Virus record (IMG/VR): IMGVR_UViG_3300028393_000294 | Span: 1-26,406 of that record | DNA: 26,406 nucleotides | Source of the DNA: a virus | Direction: 5' to 3' (one strand) | Shown here: positions 1 through 7,488 of the stretch, in pieces | Layout: each line of letters begins with the position of its first letter | Numbering within the stretch: the stretch's first letter is position 1 | Notes under the pieces: model-generated | Seen by the model: the letters and a program-made list of their open reading frames with translations, nothing else | Database searches by the model: none | Told to the model about the DNA's origin: nothing | Position numbers and translations under genes: made by a program

Positions 1-156
1 CAGAAGTTCGGGAATGAAATTGAAATTCCAGATGGTGCTATTGAAGACCGGCTTCTGGAAATTGCAAAGCTTCGGAACAACCTTCCAGAAGTTGTTGACC
101 CAGATACCGGACTCAATGCAGAAGTCATTGATATGTTCACAAAGCGTCCGATTTGA
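1..156 (+). CDS. C-terminal end of an unknown protein (partial)
   Basis: An open frame runs from the first base to a TGA at 154-156 and gives 51 C-terminal residues, mostly charged and probably helical. No motif is recognised. The stop codon lies inside the TTGACA box of the next promoter. Its start is outside the window. Confidence 0.6.
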   Translation, partial: QKFGNEIEIPDGAIEDRLLEIAKLRNNLPEVVDPDTGLNAEVIDMFTKRPI

Positions 157-181
157 CACGAGGCCTGAAAGGGCGTAAACT
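153..181 (+). promoter_or_regulatory. sigma70-like promoter
   Basis: TTGACA at 153-158 and TAAACT at 176-181 are 17 bp apart. It overlaps the stop codon of the upstream gene and should drive the peptide starting at 214. A TCATAGA heptamer seen in many promoters of this window follows at 184. Confidence 0.6.
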
Positions 182-213
182 CCATCATAGATTCATTACG
201 AAGGGAGAATCAC

Positions 214-366
214 ATGCGTAATTGCGACATTTGCAAAGACCGCGAATCAAAGTACGATGCTCGTACGATTTGGGGTCCTTGGGCTTATGTGTGCGAGAAC
301 TGCTTCAAGCAGTACACACATAACAAAGTTGAACTCGGTTTTGCTACCAAGTTGACAGCGGCGTAA
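214..366 (+). CDS. 50-residue zinc-ribbon mini-protein
   Basis: ATG at 214 follows AAGGGAG at 201-207. The 50-residue product has CDIC near the N-terminus and CENC near residue 30, a four-cysteine pattern typical of a zinc ribbon. Such mini-proteins recur in this window (11474, 11635, 11835, 12309, 14750, 15210, 23931). Binding partner and role are unknown. The metal site is inferred from cysteine spacing alone. Confidence 0.75.
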   Translation: MRNCDICKDRESKYDARTIWGPWAYVCENCFKQYTHNKVELGFATKLTAA

Positions 367-393
367 GACCCGTGTATAACTGAACAACAACAT

Positions 394-619
394 TCTATCC
401 CTAGATTATTTTGGACATTTAGGGCTAGATAACCGCACAGGCCTGAGGGTTTTGCCTTACTCCTCCCTCAGACTTTTGGGAGTGCGTTGTCCCGGCACTC
501 GCGAACACGGGACACTTAAGTTTCCTAACTCAAAAGGTTAGGATTTCGCAAGCATCAAAGGAACGGTTCTGGAGATGCGAGGCTTGGTGGGTTGCTCCGC
601 CACCTGCGAACACGGAGCA
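394..619 (+). ncRNA. multi-hairpin RNA region with twin covarying hairpins
   Basis: At least five inverted repeats occur between 394 and 619: TCTA-CCCTA/TTAGGG-TAGA (about 394-432), CTGAGGG/CCCTCAG (about 444-473), TGTCCCG/CGGGACA (488-494/508-514), TCCTAAC/GTTAGGA (about 523-543) and TGCTCCG/CGGAGCA (593-599/613-619). The third and fifth are diverged copies of one hairpin: both have 7-bp stems, 13-nt loops ending GCGAACA, and two compensatory base-pair swaps. No convincing ORF fits here. It may be a small RNA or a long leader of the HTH gene at 649. Confidence 0.55.
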
Positions 620-648
620 TTTCAAACTACAGAAGGAAAAAAACTACA

Positions 649-870
649 GTGACAAAACAACTGACCGGCATGCCGTGGCTTCGCCAGCGCATGACCACAC
701 TGAAATACACATCACTAGAGCAAGTAGCTGTTGACATGGGAATCAACCGTGGCAACCTGTACCGGTACTTCGCGTTAGAGACGCGGCCAAGTATCGCGAT
801 GCTTCCGGTGATGACAGAAGTTCTCGGCGTGAAGACGGACGAGATGCTACGCGTACTGGAAGTCAAGTAA
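649..870 (+). CDS. small helix-turn-helix protein (Cro/XRE-like)
   Basis: The product is 73 residues. The sequence around 'LEQVAVDMGINRGNLYRYF' followed by a C-terminal helix resembles an XRE/Cro helix-turn-helix, so DNA binding is likely. The GTG at 649 was chosen over a TTG at 592 because AGAAGGA lies just upstream and the 592 extension runs through a hairpin of the RNA region. The upstream site contains a GGAAAAAAA box (635-643). The stop overlaps the next start (TAATG at 868-872), so translation is probably coupled. It may regulate this operon; the target is unknown. Confidence 0.7.
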   Translation: MTKQLTGMPWLRQRMTTLKYTSLEQVAVDMGINRGNLYRYFALETRPSIAMLPVMTEVLGVKTDEMLRVLEVK

Positions 871-1058
871 TGGAATACCTAATCGGTTCTATTATTTTGA
901 TAGTCGGCCTGATTGGATACTCCATCTGGTGGGACTTGTACAAATCACGGCGTGTACTTGTCCCAATCATCTTCAATCAGAAGAAGTATGAACGGATACA
1001 GAACGGCCTGGATAAGCACATTGAAGCGATGTGGGAACTAGCTGGAGGAAAAAAATAG
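870..1058 (+). CDS. small single-pass membrane protein
   Basis: The 62-residue product starts at an ATG overlapping the stop of the HTH gene. Residues 4-21 form one hydrophobic helix, followed by a basic and amphipathic tail, so it is probably anchored in the membrane with the tail in the cytoplasm by the positive-inside rule. Family unknown. Confidence 0.65.
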   Translation: MEYLIGSIILIVGLIGYSIWWDLYKSRRVLVPIIFNQKKYERIQNGLDKHIEAMWELAGGKK

Positions 1059-1267
1059 TGACGGACATCTTTCAGAGATTTGTCGCAGACATCTCTAACG
1101 AATACGGTTACTTCTGCGAAGAAGAAGGTAACACGGTGTCAATCTACAAATCGGCTCAATCCGTTGAAACCGGTGCTCAGAAGATTGGCAATTACAAAGA
1201 CACAAAGACATCAACCAAGTGGGCTAAAGCAGCTATCTCATTGATTGCAGAGATTGCAGCAGCCTAG
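1058..1267 (+). CDS. unknown 69-residue protein
   Basis: GTG at 1058 overlaps the upstream TAG by one base (TAGTG). GGAGG sits 9 nt upstream, and the same run continues as a GGAAAAAAA box at 1047-1055. An in-frame ATG at 1031 is less likely because it has no ribosome site. The product is soluble with an alanine-rich C-terminal helix and no recognised domain. It is the last gene of a three-gene operon with 649 and 870 and is followed by a strong terminator. Confidence 0.6.
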   Translation: MTDIFQRFVADISNEYGYFCEEEGNTVSIYKSAQSVETGAQKIGNYKDTKTSTKWAKAAISLIAEIAAA

Positions 1268-1279
1268 CAAGAAAAAATA

Positions 1280-1330
1280 AATCCCCCTTCAAGCTGGTGC
1301 AAAGATGCCAGCAAGGGGGATTTTCTTTTT
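1280..1330 (+). terminator. strong intrinsic terminator
   Basis: AATCCCCCTT pairs with AAGGGGGATT, with an inner GCTGG/CCAGC stem, and is followed by a T-rich tract. Confidence 0.85.
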
Positions 1331-1334
1331 GCTA

Positions 1335-1408
1335 GGTCCGGGAAAAAAATTTTTGATACCTCGTGCGGCCGGCCAACTCAGCTGCCCCCGGACCAGAAAA
1401 GATAATTT
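1335..1408. repeat. A-box pair flanked by an inverted repeat
   Basis: GGTCCGGG (1335-1342) runs straight into GGAAAAAAATT (from 1341) and is matched by CCCGGACC at 1387-1394. Directly after it lies AGAAAAGATAATTT at 1395-1408. The two A-rich boxes are about 55 bp apart, like the pair at 14540/14594. Function unknown. Confidence 0.6.
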
Positions 1409-1448
1409 CGGTTCTCGTCATCTCCGGCGATTGACGACACGCTACGAT

Positions 1449-1478
1449 TTGACAAAAAAGAAATAATAGACATAGAAT
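1449..1478 (+). promoter_or_regulatory. sigma70-like promoter
   Basis: TTGACA at 1449-1454 and TAGAAT at 1473-1478, spacing 18. TGTAAG follows near the predicted transcript start. GACACGC lies 13 bp before the -35 box. Confidence 0.7.
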
Positions 1479-1517
1479 CAGTTTTGTAAGTCCAACACCT
1501 ACACAAGGGAGATACCA

Positions 1518-1718
1518 GTGAACTGGAATCAGTTTCTAAATGCAGTACGCGAGAGTTACAACTTCTGGGAAGATGAAGAAACTCTCACCAAGTTACAAGA
1601 TGCTTTCTACAACACAGAGAAAGATGTTGAGAACGAAGGCAACGAAGAACTTGACCAAGATGGTTGGTGGGAGATTGCAATCATCAACATCGAGCAACTC
1701 GGATTTGAGGTGAAGTAG
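1518..1718 (+). CDS. unknown acidic 66-residue protein
   Basis: GTG at 1518 follows AAGGGAG. The product is acidic and tryptophan-rich, with no recognised domain. Two bases separate it from the Api92-like gene, so the two form an operon. Confidence 0.65.
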   Translation: MNWNQFLNAVRESYNFWEDEETLTKLQDAFYNTEKDVENEGNEELDQDGWWEIAIINIEQLGFEVK

Positions 1719-1720
1719 AG

Positions 1721-2248
1721 ATGCCAAACTGGGTCTACAACTCGTTACTCATAGAAGGTGACGAAGACACGATTGACAAACTTCGTGCGACTCTCAAACA
1801 GCCTCACGACTTAGTAGATGGTGGTACTCCATACAAAGTGGACCAACCAATCTCATTTCATAACATCGTGCCGCTACCTTCAGAAGAACTAACCACGATT
1901 GACCAGCACACAGCGTGGGGAACAAAATGGGACGCTTGTTATCCAGAAGAAAGTGATGCTGATGATGTCACACAACTCGTCTACACTTTCCAGACTGCGT
2001 GGTCTGTTCCTACTCCGGTGATGTACGCACTCGCAACTCAATGGCCGACTCTGGACATCTTTCTTGACTTTGAAGAAGAGACAGGTTGGTTCGGAGAACT
2101 TCAATTCAAAGGTGGAGTTATGGTCAAGGAAAGCTTCATCGAACCTGTCTGCCATCAAGACTATGTTGATGGTGACAGAGTGTGTCAATGCGAGAATGAC
2201 GAAGCACGATACGAAGACTGTCCAAACTACGAAGACCCTGAAGACTAA
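1721..2248 (+). CDS. Api92-like (DUF1281-related) phage protein
   Basis: The 175-residue protein begins MPNWVYN and later has an aromatic core with WGTKW near residue 65, TAWS near 94 and an ETGWFGEL segment near 123. This pattern matches my memory of the ferredoxin-like domain of Api92-like phage proteins. That family is common in phages and plasmids, and its biochemical role is not known to me. The tail is acidic and contains a few cysteines. It is the second gene of a two-gene operon with 1518. Confidence 0.7.
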   Translation: MPNWVYNSLLIEGDEDTIDKLRATLKQPHDLVDGGTPYKVDQPISFHNIVPLPSEELTTIDQHTAWGTKWDACYPEESDADDVTQLVYTFQTAWSVPTPVMYALATQWPTLDIFLDFEEETGWFGELQFKGGVMVKESFIEPVCHQDYVDGDRVCQCENDEARYEDCPNYEDPED

Positions 2249-2275
2249 GGACGACACGCGGTTTTCTAGATGGAT

Positions 2276-2304
2276 TTGACATTGGAATAATAAGTCGCTA
2301 ATGT
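2276..2304 (+). promoter_or_regulatory. sigma70-like promoter of the repeated cassette
   Basis: TTGACA at 2276-2281 and TAATGT at 2299-2304, spacing 17; TGTAAG begins 7 nt after the -10 box. About 45 bp are nearly identical to the promoters at 7963 and 8487. GACACGC is at 2253-2259. A second promoter follows at 2355. Confidence 0.8.
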
Positions 2305-2354
2305 CTGTTATGTAAGACAAAATAACTGAATAAAGATTCTCTAGCAGATACGAT

Positions 2355-2383
2355 TTGAAAATGTCATAGAGTGATGCTAGAGT
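2355..2383 (+). promoter_or_regulatory. second promoter for the 2442 gene
   Basis: TTGAAA at 2355-2360 and TAGAGT at 2378-2383, spacing 17, with an extended -10 (TGC before it) and TCATAGA inside the spacer. Confidence 0.65.
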
Positions 2384-2441
2384 GTGAATACTTCATTAGA
2401 AGGTCTACTGAAGTAAGACACCTACAAAGGGGTGATGCGGT

Positions 2442-2783
2442 GTGAGTACCGCAACTGTAAGCAAGACCAAGACCACGACAGCAGTCGTCTTGGAGTCCAA
2501 TACCATTGCACTTGATGGTACGAATCTCGCTGAGCTTATCGCTACGCTCAACGACACCAAAGATGCACTCAAGGTGCTAGAAGCACAAGAGAAGGCAACT
2601 CGCTCTGCAATTCTAGATTTGATGCAGGGTGCTGAAGAAGCCACCATTGGTGGAGTCGTTCAGGTCAAGGCAGTAGAGCAGACTCGCTCTGGCATTGACA
2701 GCAAGATGCTCAAGGAAGTTTTCCCTGAAGCAGCCTCTGCTTGTGCGACCAGCACGACCTACACGACTCTGCGAGTCAAGTAA
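2442..2783 (+). CDS. unknown coiled-coil-like 113-residue protein
   Basis: GTG at 2442 follows AAAGGGG. Residues about 25-60 look like a helix that could form a coiled coil, and the C-terminal part resembles the short tail of some phage nuclease-associated proteins, but no family is assigned. It has its own promoter pair and terminator, as the first of four units leading into the ATPase/VWA module. Confidence 0.6.
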   Translation: MSTATVSKTKTTTAVVLESNTIALDGTNLAELIATLNDTKDALKVLEAQEKATRSAILDLMQGAEEATIGGVVQVKAVEQTRSGIDSKMLKEVFPEAASACATSTTYTTLRVK

Positions 2784-2795
2784 GTTCTCGTCAAG

Positions 2796-2832
2796 TCGGG
2801 GGGTGCGACACACCATCTCACTCCCCGATTTG
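2796..2832 (+). terminator. terminator fused to the next promoter
   Basis: TCGGGG (2796-2801) pairs with CCCCGA (2823-2828). The following TTT is also the start of the TTTGACA of the next promoter. The loop carries GCGACACA. Confidence 0.65.
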
Positions 2833-2858
2833 ACACCATTCTAGAAGTAATGTACCTT
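2830..2858 (+). promoter_or_regulatory. sigma70-like promoter
   Basis: TTGACA at 2830-2835, TACCTT at 2853-2858, spacing 17, TGTAAG at 2865. Confidence 0.75.
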
Positions 2859-2913
2859 TAGAGATGTAAGACAGTAAGACACCAAAACGACACCTACACA
2901 AGGGAGAAATAAA

Positions 2914-3375
2914 GTGAGCACAGCATCACTCGTAGCACCGGCTACAAAAGAAGTTCAGGGTTGCGCGTTCTACGCGGAATTCACGAACGCTGCTGGTGAC
3001 ATCTATCAGATGTTCATCACGCCAGATGGTATCAACGAAGAGGGAGACTTCGTAGTCTCTCATGTATTCAAGCGTCGCTTGACTGCCGAAGCTCAGAAGA
3101 AGCAGTGGAGAACTACGGTTCTTTCAGCGATGCTGGTGGACGAAAATGGAATGAGCACAGAAGAACATCGCTTGACTCGTCTCAACAACATCAAAGACAC
3201 ATTGAATCGTCTCAACTTGCGTTTCACGCTCGTGGGTGAACCATTCTTTGTTGAAGTATCAAAAACAGACTTGAGTGAAATCGCTCAAGGTAAGACACCA
3301 ATCAAAGTAATCTATCGAATTGGACAGACTCGCAAAGGCTTAGGCTTTGACGAGATGTTCGCAGAAGCCAAGTAA
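2914..3375 (+). CDS. unknown protein paired with the MoxR-like ATPase
   Basis: GTG at 2914 follows AAGGGAG. The 153-residue soluble protein has mixed alpha/beta character and no recognised motif. It lies 14 nt upstream of the AAA+ gene with no terminator between, so the two are co-transcribed. It could be a substrate or adaptor of the ATPase; this rests on position alone. Confidence 0.65.
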   Translation: MSTASLVAPATKEVQGCAFYAEFTNAAGDIYQMFITPDGINEEGDFVVSHVFKRRLTAEAQKKQWRTTVLSAMLVDENGMSTEEHRLTRLNNIKDTLNRLNLRFTLVGEPFFVEVSKTDLSEIAQGKTPIKVIYRIGQTRKGLGFDEMFAEAK

Positions 3376-3389
3376 GGGAGAAAATCATA

Positions 3390-4436
3390 ATGGCTACTAT
3401 CAAAGACACATACGCAATCATAGGCACGACTTTCGCATCTCGTCTTGACGAGTTTATGGCTCAATCAACTGTCGTTGATGCTGCACTTCGCATCAACTCA
3501 ATGGTGACTCCACAGGGTCGCTACACGAAGCGAGCACCACGCACCACGAAGCCAAAGAGCACGACACCAGCAGTTGATGTTGATGTAGTTTCTGCGACTT
3601 CTGTAATCGCAAGTGAAGATAACATCTTTACTCGTCCTAATGGCTCTGCCTATCACGCACGCAAGTGGGGTGAACATCAAGATGTCGCAACTCTTCGCAA
3701 AGCTCGTGAAGCAACTGCGATGGTGATGTCAGGTGTTGTAGGTTCGCCTATGTTCGCACTTCTCTATGGTGCGCCGGGAACTGGCAAGACTGCTCTCGTT
3801 GAGGGTGCGTTTGGTGAAGTCAATCTTGTAATGGGAACTGGCGACACAGAAGTCTCTGACTTCATTGGTGGTTATGTTCAGACTCCATCAGGTGGCTTTG
3901 AGTGGATTGATGGTCCACTACTAAAGGCCGCAGAAAATGGTGAAGTTATCTTCATTGACGAGATTGGTCTCATTGACCCAAAGGTCTTGTCTGTTGTTTA
4001 TGGAGCGATGGACGGTCGCAAGGAAATCGTAGTAACTGCGAATCCGGAGCGCGGAGCAGTCGCTATCAAAGAAGGTTTCTATGTTGTAGCAGCGACTAAC
4101 CCTAACGCTCCCGGCGTTCGACTTTCGGAAGCATTACTATCTCGCTTTACTATTCAAGCAGAGATGGCAACTGACTGGTCACTTGCTCGCACTCTACATG
4201 TTCCAACTGCGATTGTGACTTGCGCTCAAAACTTGAGCAAGAAGCAAAGTTCAGGTGAAGTTAGTTGGTCTCCACAGATGCGTGAGTTGCTCGCGTTCCG
4301 CGACATCGCAGGTGTCTTTGGTAACACATTCGCTGTATCAAACCTACTCGCCTCTGCACCAGAGATGGACCGACCTGTTGTGTCTGATGTCCTGTCTCGC
4401 GTGTTCGGTAGCGAGTGCAAGCCAGCGAGAATCTAA
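3390..4436 (+). CDS. MoxR/CbbQ-like AAA+ ATPase
   Basis: The 348-residue protein has a Walker A GAPGTGKT at residues 127-134 and a Walker B VIFIDEI at 186-192, then a sensor-like AATNPNAPG segment and an arginine-containing LLSRF. This order is typical of MoxR/CbbQ AAA+ ATPases, which work with VWA-domain partners as chaperones or metal-insertion machines. The next gene encodes such a partner. Residues 1-90 are a less conserved basic and threonine-rich extension. ATG at 3390 has AAGGGAG upstream. Confidence 0.88.
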   Translation: MATIKDTYAIIGTTFASRLDEFMAQSTVVDAALRINSMVTPQGRYTKRAPRTTKPKSTTPAVDVDVVSATSVIASEDNIFTRPNGSAYHARKWGEHQDVATLRKAREATAMVMSGVVGSPMFALLYGAPGTGKTALVEGAFGEVNLVMGTGDTEVSDFIGGYVQTPSGGFEWIDGPLLKAAENGEVIFIDEIGLIDPKVLSVVYGAMDGRKEIVVTANPERGAVAIKEGFYVVAATNPNAPGVRLSEALLSRFTIQAEMATDWSLARTLHVPTAIVTCAQNLSKKQSSGEVSWSPQMRELLAFRDIAGVFGNTFAVSNLLASAPEMDRPVVSDVLSRVFGSECKPARI

Positions 4437-4456
4437 CTCCCTTTAGGTTCTCGCTA

Positions 4457-4498
4457 GGGTGGGGTTGAGTCGCACTTGGTGTCGCGACTCCCCCACCC
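4457..4498 (+). terminator. long GC-rich hairpin between ATPase and VWA genes
   Basis: GGGTGGGG-tt-GAGTCGC pairs with GCGACTC-CCCCACCC, 15 bp around a 10-nt loop. There is no T run, so it may attenuate transcription or protect mRNA ends. Confidence 0.6.
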
Positions 4499-4508
4499 AC
4501 CACTCAAC

Positions 4509-4537
4509 TTGACACCATCATAGAACTACTGTAACTT
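4509..4537 (+). promoter_or_regulatory. promoter of the VWA gene
   Basis: TTGACA at 4509-4514, TAACTT at 4532-4537, spacing 17, with TCATAGA in the spacer. Confidence 0.7.
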
Positions 4538-4577
4538 TGGTCTTAGACACACAGACCCTTTTAGGGAAGGACAAGAA

Positions 4578-6356
4578 ATGGCACATCTAGACACAGCAAC
4601 AACAGAGCAAGGAACTCGTCACAATGAGTGGCTCACAGTTGGAGCACAGATTGGACAGCTCGTCAATGAGGCAGCAGGTCGCTACGACCTTGTAGGTCTT
4701 GCAGGACCTGTCGCCGGTAGTGGAGCACCAGCGTGTTTCAAGCCAGCGATTGCGGAAGTTGAAGTGAACACCACAGTCGCGTTCGGCGCAGGTACAACAC
4801 CAGAGATGATTGGTGACATCAACCTACGCGAAACTCAATACGAGTTTCCAAAAGCAACTGGAGCAATTCTTCACGAAGCTTTTCACGCAAGATTCTCTGC
4901 TTGGGAACTTGTAGATGCTCAAGCAGTTCTCAAAGCAGACGAGTACGAAGCACTCGTGCTACTTGAAGAGACTCGCATTGAGAAGCAGGGTCTTGACCTT
5001 GACTACAAGAATCGCGTGTTCTTGCGTGCATCAGCACTTGAGATTGCACTAGGTGACATTGAGGCCGCCAAAGAAGCAAGTAGTGTTTCACAACTTGCAC
5101 AGTTGGTTGGTCTGATTCACGGACGAGTGCTCGCCGGTATTCTTGAATTTGACGAAGTTGAAGAAGTCATAACATCTGTGAACTCCGCACTTGGTGAAGA
5201 CATCGTTCGCCAACTCTCAACTATCTTGCGTAAGTTTCAATCACACTACAACAATTCAGATTTGACTGATGTCTACCCACTAGCAATCGAATGGGCACGA
5301 ATCGTTCGCGAAGCAAAAGAAGAGCGTGGCGAAACTGATGGTGGTTCAGGTTCAGGTGCAGGTGCTGGAGAGATTGCAGAGATTCTTGAGAAGTTAGCAG
5401 AAGCAGCTGATGGAGTTTCTATCAAGAACTATGGCGAACTTTGTGACCAGCAAGAAAGCGAAGAGTGGGAGCAAGAAGTCAAAGAGCGTGCATCAGCATC
5501 TAAAGAACAGCACGAGCACGCAAGCGAAGCAGCAGAAGTATTTGGTAAAGGTACAGGACCTGCACCAGAGTCTTCAACAACAAGTCACCTGATTGAAACT
5601 CGCAAGCCTACAAGTAGCGAGCGTTCGGCAGCAGTTGTGGTTGCTCGTATGCTTGAGAAAGCAAAGTATCGTGAGCGCGATGCGATTGAGATTACCAGCG
5701 TACTTCCTCCCGGTCGTCTTCGCACAAAGGCTCTCGTCCAGCAAGCAGCACTTCGCGACAAGGGCATACACAAACCTGTTGAAGCTTTCCGCAAGACTGT
5801 ACGCAAGCACACAGACGACCCAACTCTTTCTGTTGGTGTCTTGGTAGACATCTCTGGCTCAATGAACTCTGCGATGAACCCAATGGCAGTTACAGCGTGG
5901 GTAATGAGCGAAGCAGTAAAGCGTGTTCAAGGTCGCGCATCTATGGTCTACTTTGGTCAAGATGTATTTCCAACTCTCAAAGCCGGACAAAGCCTTGATG
6001 ATGTGAATGTGTATTCCGCGACAGATGGCACAGAGAAGTTTGACAAAGCGTTCAAGGCTCTTGATGGCTCTCTCAACCTGCTACACGGAAATGGAGCACG
6101 ATTGCTAGTTGTCGTCTCTGATGGCTGCTTTACAGGTAAAGAAGTCAAAGCGACACGCAAGTGGATTGCTAGATGTGAGCAAGCCGGAGTTGCGGTATTG
6201 TGGATACCGTTCGATGGTGGCTATCACGCACGGAAACTCTTGAGCGACTCAAAGGTGAAACCTTTAGTCGGAGTGAGTGACCCTGTTGAGGCCGCCACAG
6301 AAATCGGGCAAGCGTGCGCTAAGGCTCTTACTCAAGCAGGTGCTCGCAACTCATAA
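4578..6356 (+). CDS. VWA-domain protein with HExxH motif, partner of MoxR-like ATPase
   Basis: The 592-residue protein has HEAFH at residues 99-103 and an EETRIE segment at 130-135, which together look like the zinc ligands of a gluzincin-type metallopeptidase fold. Residues about 255-345 are acidic and low in complexity. The C-terminal VWA domain carries a complete MIDAS start, DISGS at 424-428, and a later VVSDG. This resembles CobT-like or CoxE-like VWA proteins that pair with MoxR/CobS AAA+ ATPases, as here. In phages the target is not known to me; peptidase activity is untested. ATG at 4578 follows AGGGAAGGA. Confidence 0.82.
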   Translation: MAHLDTATTEQGTRHNEWLTVGAQIGQLVNEAAGRYDLVGLAGPVAGSGAPACFKPAIAEVEVNTTVAFGAGTTPEMIGDINLRETQYEFPKATGAILHEAFHARFSAWELVDAQAVLKADEYEALVLLEETRIEKQGLDLDYKNRVFLRASALEIALGDIEAAKEASSVSQLAQLVGLIHGRVLAGILEFDEVEEVITSVNSALGEDIVRQLSTILRKFQSHYNNSDLTDVYPLAIEWARIVREAKEERGETDGGSGSGAGAGEIAEILEKLAEAADGVSIKNYGELCDQQESEEWEQEVKERASASKEQHEHASEAAEVFGKGTGPAPESSTTSHLIETRKPTSSERSAAVVVARMLEKAKYRERDAIEITSVLPPGRLRTKALVQQAALRDKGIHKPVEAFRKTVRKHTDDPTLSVGVLVDISGSMNSAMNPMAVTAWVMSEAVKRVQGRASMVYFGQDVFPTLKAGQSLDDVNVYSATDGTEKFDKAFKALDGSLNLLHGNGARLLVVVSDGCFTGKEVKATRKWIARCEQAGVAVLWIPFDGGYHARKLLSDSKVKPLVGVSDPVEAATEIGQACAKALTQAGARNS

Positions 6357-6372
6357 CTGAATAACACAGACC

Positions 6373-6420
6373 CTTGTCGTCGGGTATCGTCCTTCCAGCG
6401 TGTGTCAGCCTTACGACAAG
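6373..6420 (+). other. inverted repeat after the VWA gene
   Basis: CTTGTCGT and ACGACAAG flank about 30 nt just before the terminator. They may form an RNA stem at the 3' end of the mRNA. Confidence 0.4.
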
Positions 6421-6426
6421 TTTTGG

Positions 6427-6460
6427 AAAAGCCTCTGCCAATCGGTGGGGGCTTTTTCTT
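6427..6460 (+). terminator. intrinsic terminator
   Basis: AAAAGCC pairs with GGCTTTTT, with an inner GCC/GGT stem and a T-rich tail. Confidence 0.75.
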
Positions 6461-6478
6461 TGGTCGGCGTGTTGTGAT

Positions 6479-6509
6479 TTGACAAGATGTCAGGGGGAGC
6501 GTGTATGAT
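6479..6509 (+). promoter_or_regulatory. promoter of the 6539 gene
   Basis: TTGACA at 6479-6484 and TATGAT at 6504-6509. The spacing is 19 bp, longer than usual. Confidence 0.5.
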
Positions 6510-6538
6510 AGGTACATAACACCTACAAGGGAGAAATT

Positions 6539-6838
6539 ATGAAAAGACTTACAAAAGAATACGCAATCGTATTTGACGGCGACCGCTCAAACATTGTTCT
6601 ATCGGACGGCGTGGAAGCGTATGTGACGGCGTACTTCTCGGAGCTGATTGACGATAGTCGCGCACGGTTGGTATCTTTTGACCGGAGCGAGATGACGGCG
6701 GTCTACTCATACGAACCAGCAGACTGCTTGGCGTGCTGTGAGACCGATGAAGACAACGGCGAGGACATCTGTACGAAGCACCAAGAGACGGTAGAACTTG
6801 AGTACCGGTCCGTTGATGTATGGACGGCGGTCTCATAA
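6539..6838 (+). CDS. unknown acidic 99-residue protein
   Basis: ATG at 6539 follows AAGGGAG. The product is acidic with a cysteine cluster (CLACCETDE, then C at about 78) that might bind metal. The gene contains several GACGGCG words, shared with the non-coding DNA just downstream. No family recognised. Confidence 0.65.
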   Translation: MKRLTKEYAIVFDGDRSNIVLSDGVEAYVTAYFSELIDDSRARLVSFDRSEMTAVYSYEPADCLACCETDEDNGEDICTKHQETVELEYRSVDVWTAVS

Positions 6839-7452
6839 CGGGACGGCTCTCGACTGGCGGTAAGAAGAGCAGGAAAAAAACTTGACGGCCAGCTTCTGAA
6901 GCAGTGGGGAAGTAAAACATAGGGCAACTGGTCCTACCGAATACGACCGGAAAATTGATTAGACGGCGAGAACCCAGACGAACGGTGTCTGGGTTTCTTT
7001 GTGTCCGGACCCAGATGACGGCGTGCTGTGTAGGAAAAAAACTTTGCGGCGTGCTTGTATGTAGCACTGAAGATGACGGAGTGCTAACGGGTGGGAAAAG
7101 ATAAGTTCTAGATGCTGGGACTGAAGACCGGATTGCCGGGTAGTTACCGGGTAACTAGCTGCTCTAGCTGGTGGGGAAAAAATAATAAGCGGCTGAAGAC
7201 TGGGTCGTCAGCTCCCAGGCGCAGCCGAAGAAAAGATAAGTTCCAGATGCTGATGACGCGCAGCTGGAAGATGGCCAAAAATTTTTTTCCCGTAGCTCGC
7301 AGCCGAAGCTTCGCCGCTTAGGAAAAGATAATTTCCCCGGTTCCCGGTTCCCAGGCAGCTCCGGATTTTCCAGCTGGTCAGGAAAAAAATTATGCGCCGC
7401 ACAATCCAGATGCCAGCTGAGCTGACCAGGCCGATTTTTAATTTTATTTTGC
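6839..7452. repeat. non-coding block of A-rich boxes in GC-rich spacers
   Basis: No convincing gene lies here. A-rich boxes recur every 40-80 bp: GGAAAAAAA at 6872, 7033 and 7381, GGAAAAAATAA at 7175, GGAAAAGATAA-type at 7094, 7230 and 7321, and one reversed TTTTTTTCC at 7282. The spacers are rich in CCGG, AGCTG and GACGG words and are not copies of one another. A terminator is embedded at 6971-7000. It could be a protein-binding array such as a replication, partition or packaging locus. Confidence 0.6.
6971..7000 (+). terminator. intrinsic terminator
   Basis: AACCCAGAC pairs with GTCTGGGTT, followed by TCTTT. It would end transcripts running out of the 6539 gene. Confidence 0.75.
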
Positions 7453-7479
7453 GTTATCAAATTGTTATCAAAATAATCT
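7453..7479. promoter_or_regulatory. upstream site with GTTATCAAATTGTTATC
   Basis: The 17-bp core occurs here and, inverted, at 20112-20128; related forms are at 9973 and 15531. The tail TTATCAAAATAATCT ends 9 bp before the -35 box, exactly as at 9988-10002. Likely a regulator-binding or UP-like site. Confidence 0.6.
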
Positions 7480-7488
7480 CATTTGGAT

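Noticed and set aside
592-648. TTG start extending the HTH protein
   Set aside because: The extension lies in the second covarying hairpin; the GTG at 649 has a ribosome site.
6839-7452. CRISPR-like array (short repeats with unique spacers)
   Set aside because: The repeated box is only 9-14 bp, occurs in two forms and both directions, and spacer length varies from about 30 to 70 bp; no cas gene is near.
7112-7460. Open frames 7112-7321 (+) and 7164-7460 (-)
   Set aside because: No ribosome site, low-complexity translations, and they cross the A-rich boxes; better seen as chance frames in GC-rich non-coding DNA.
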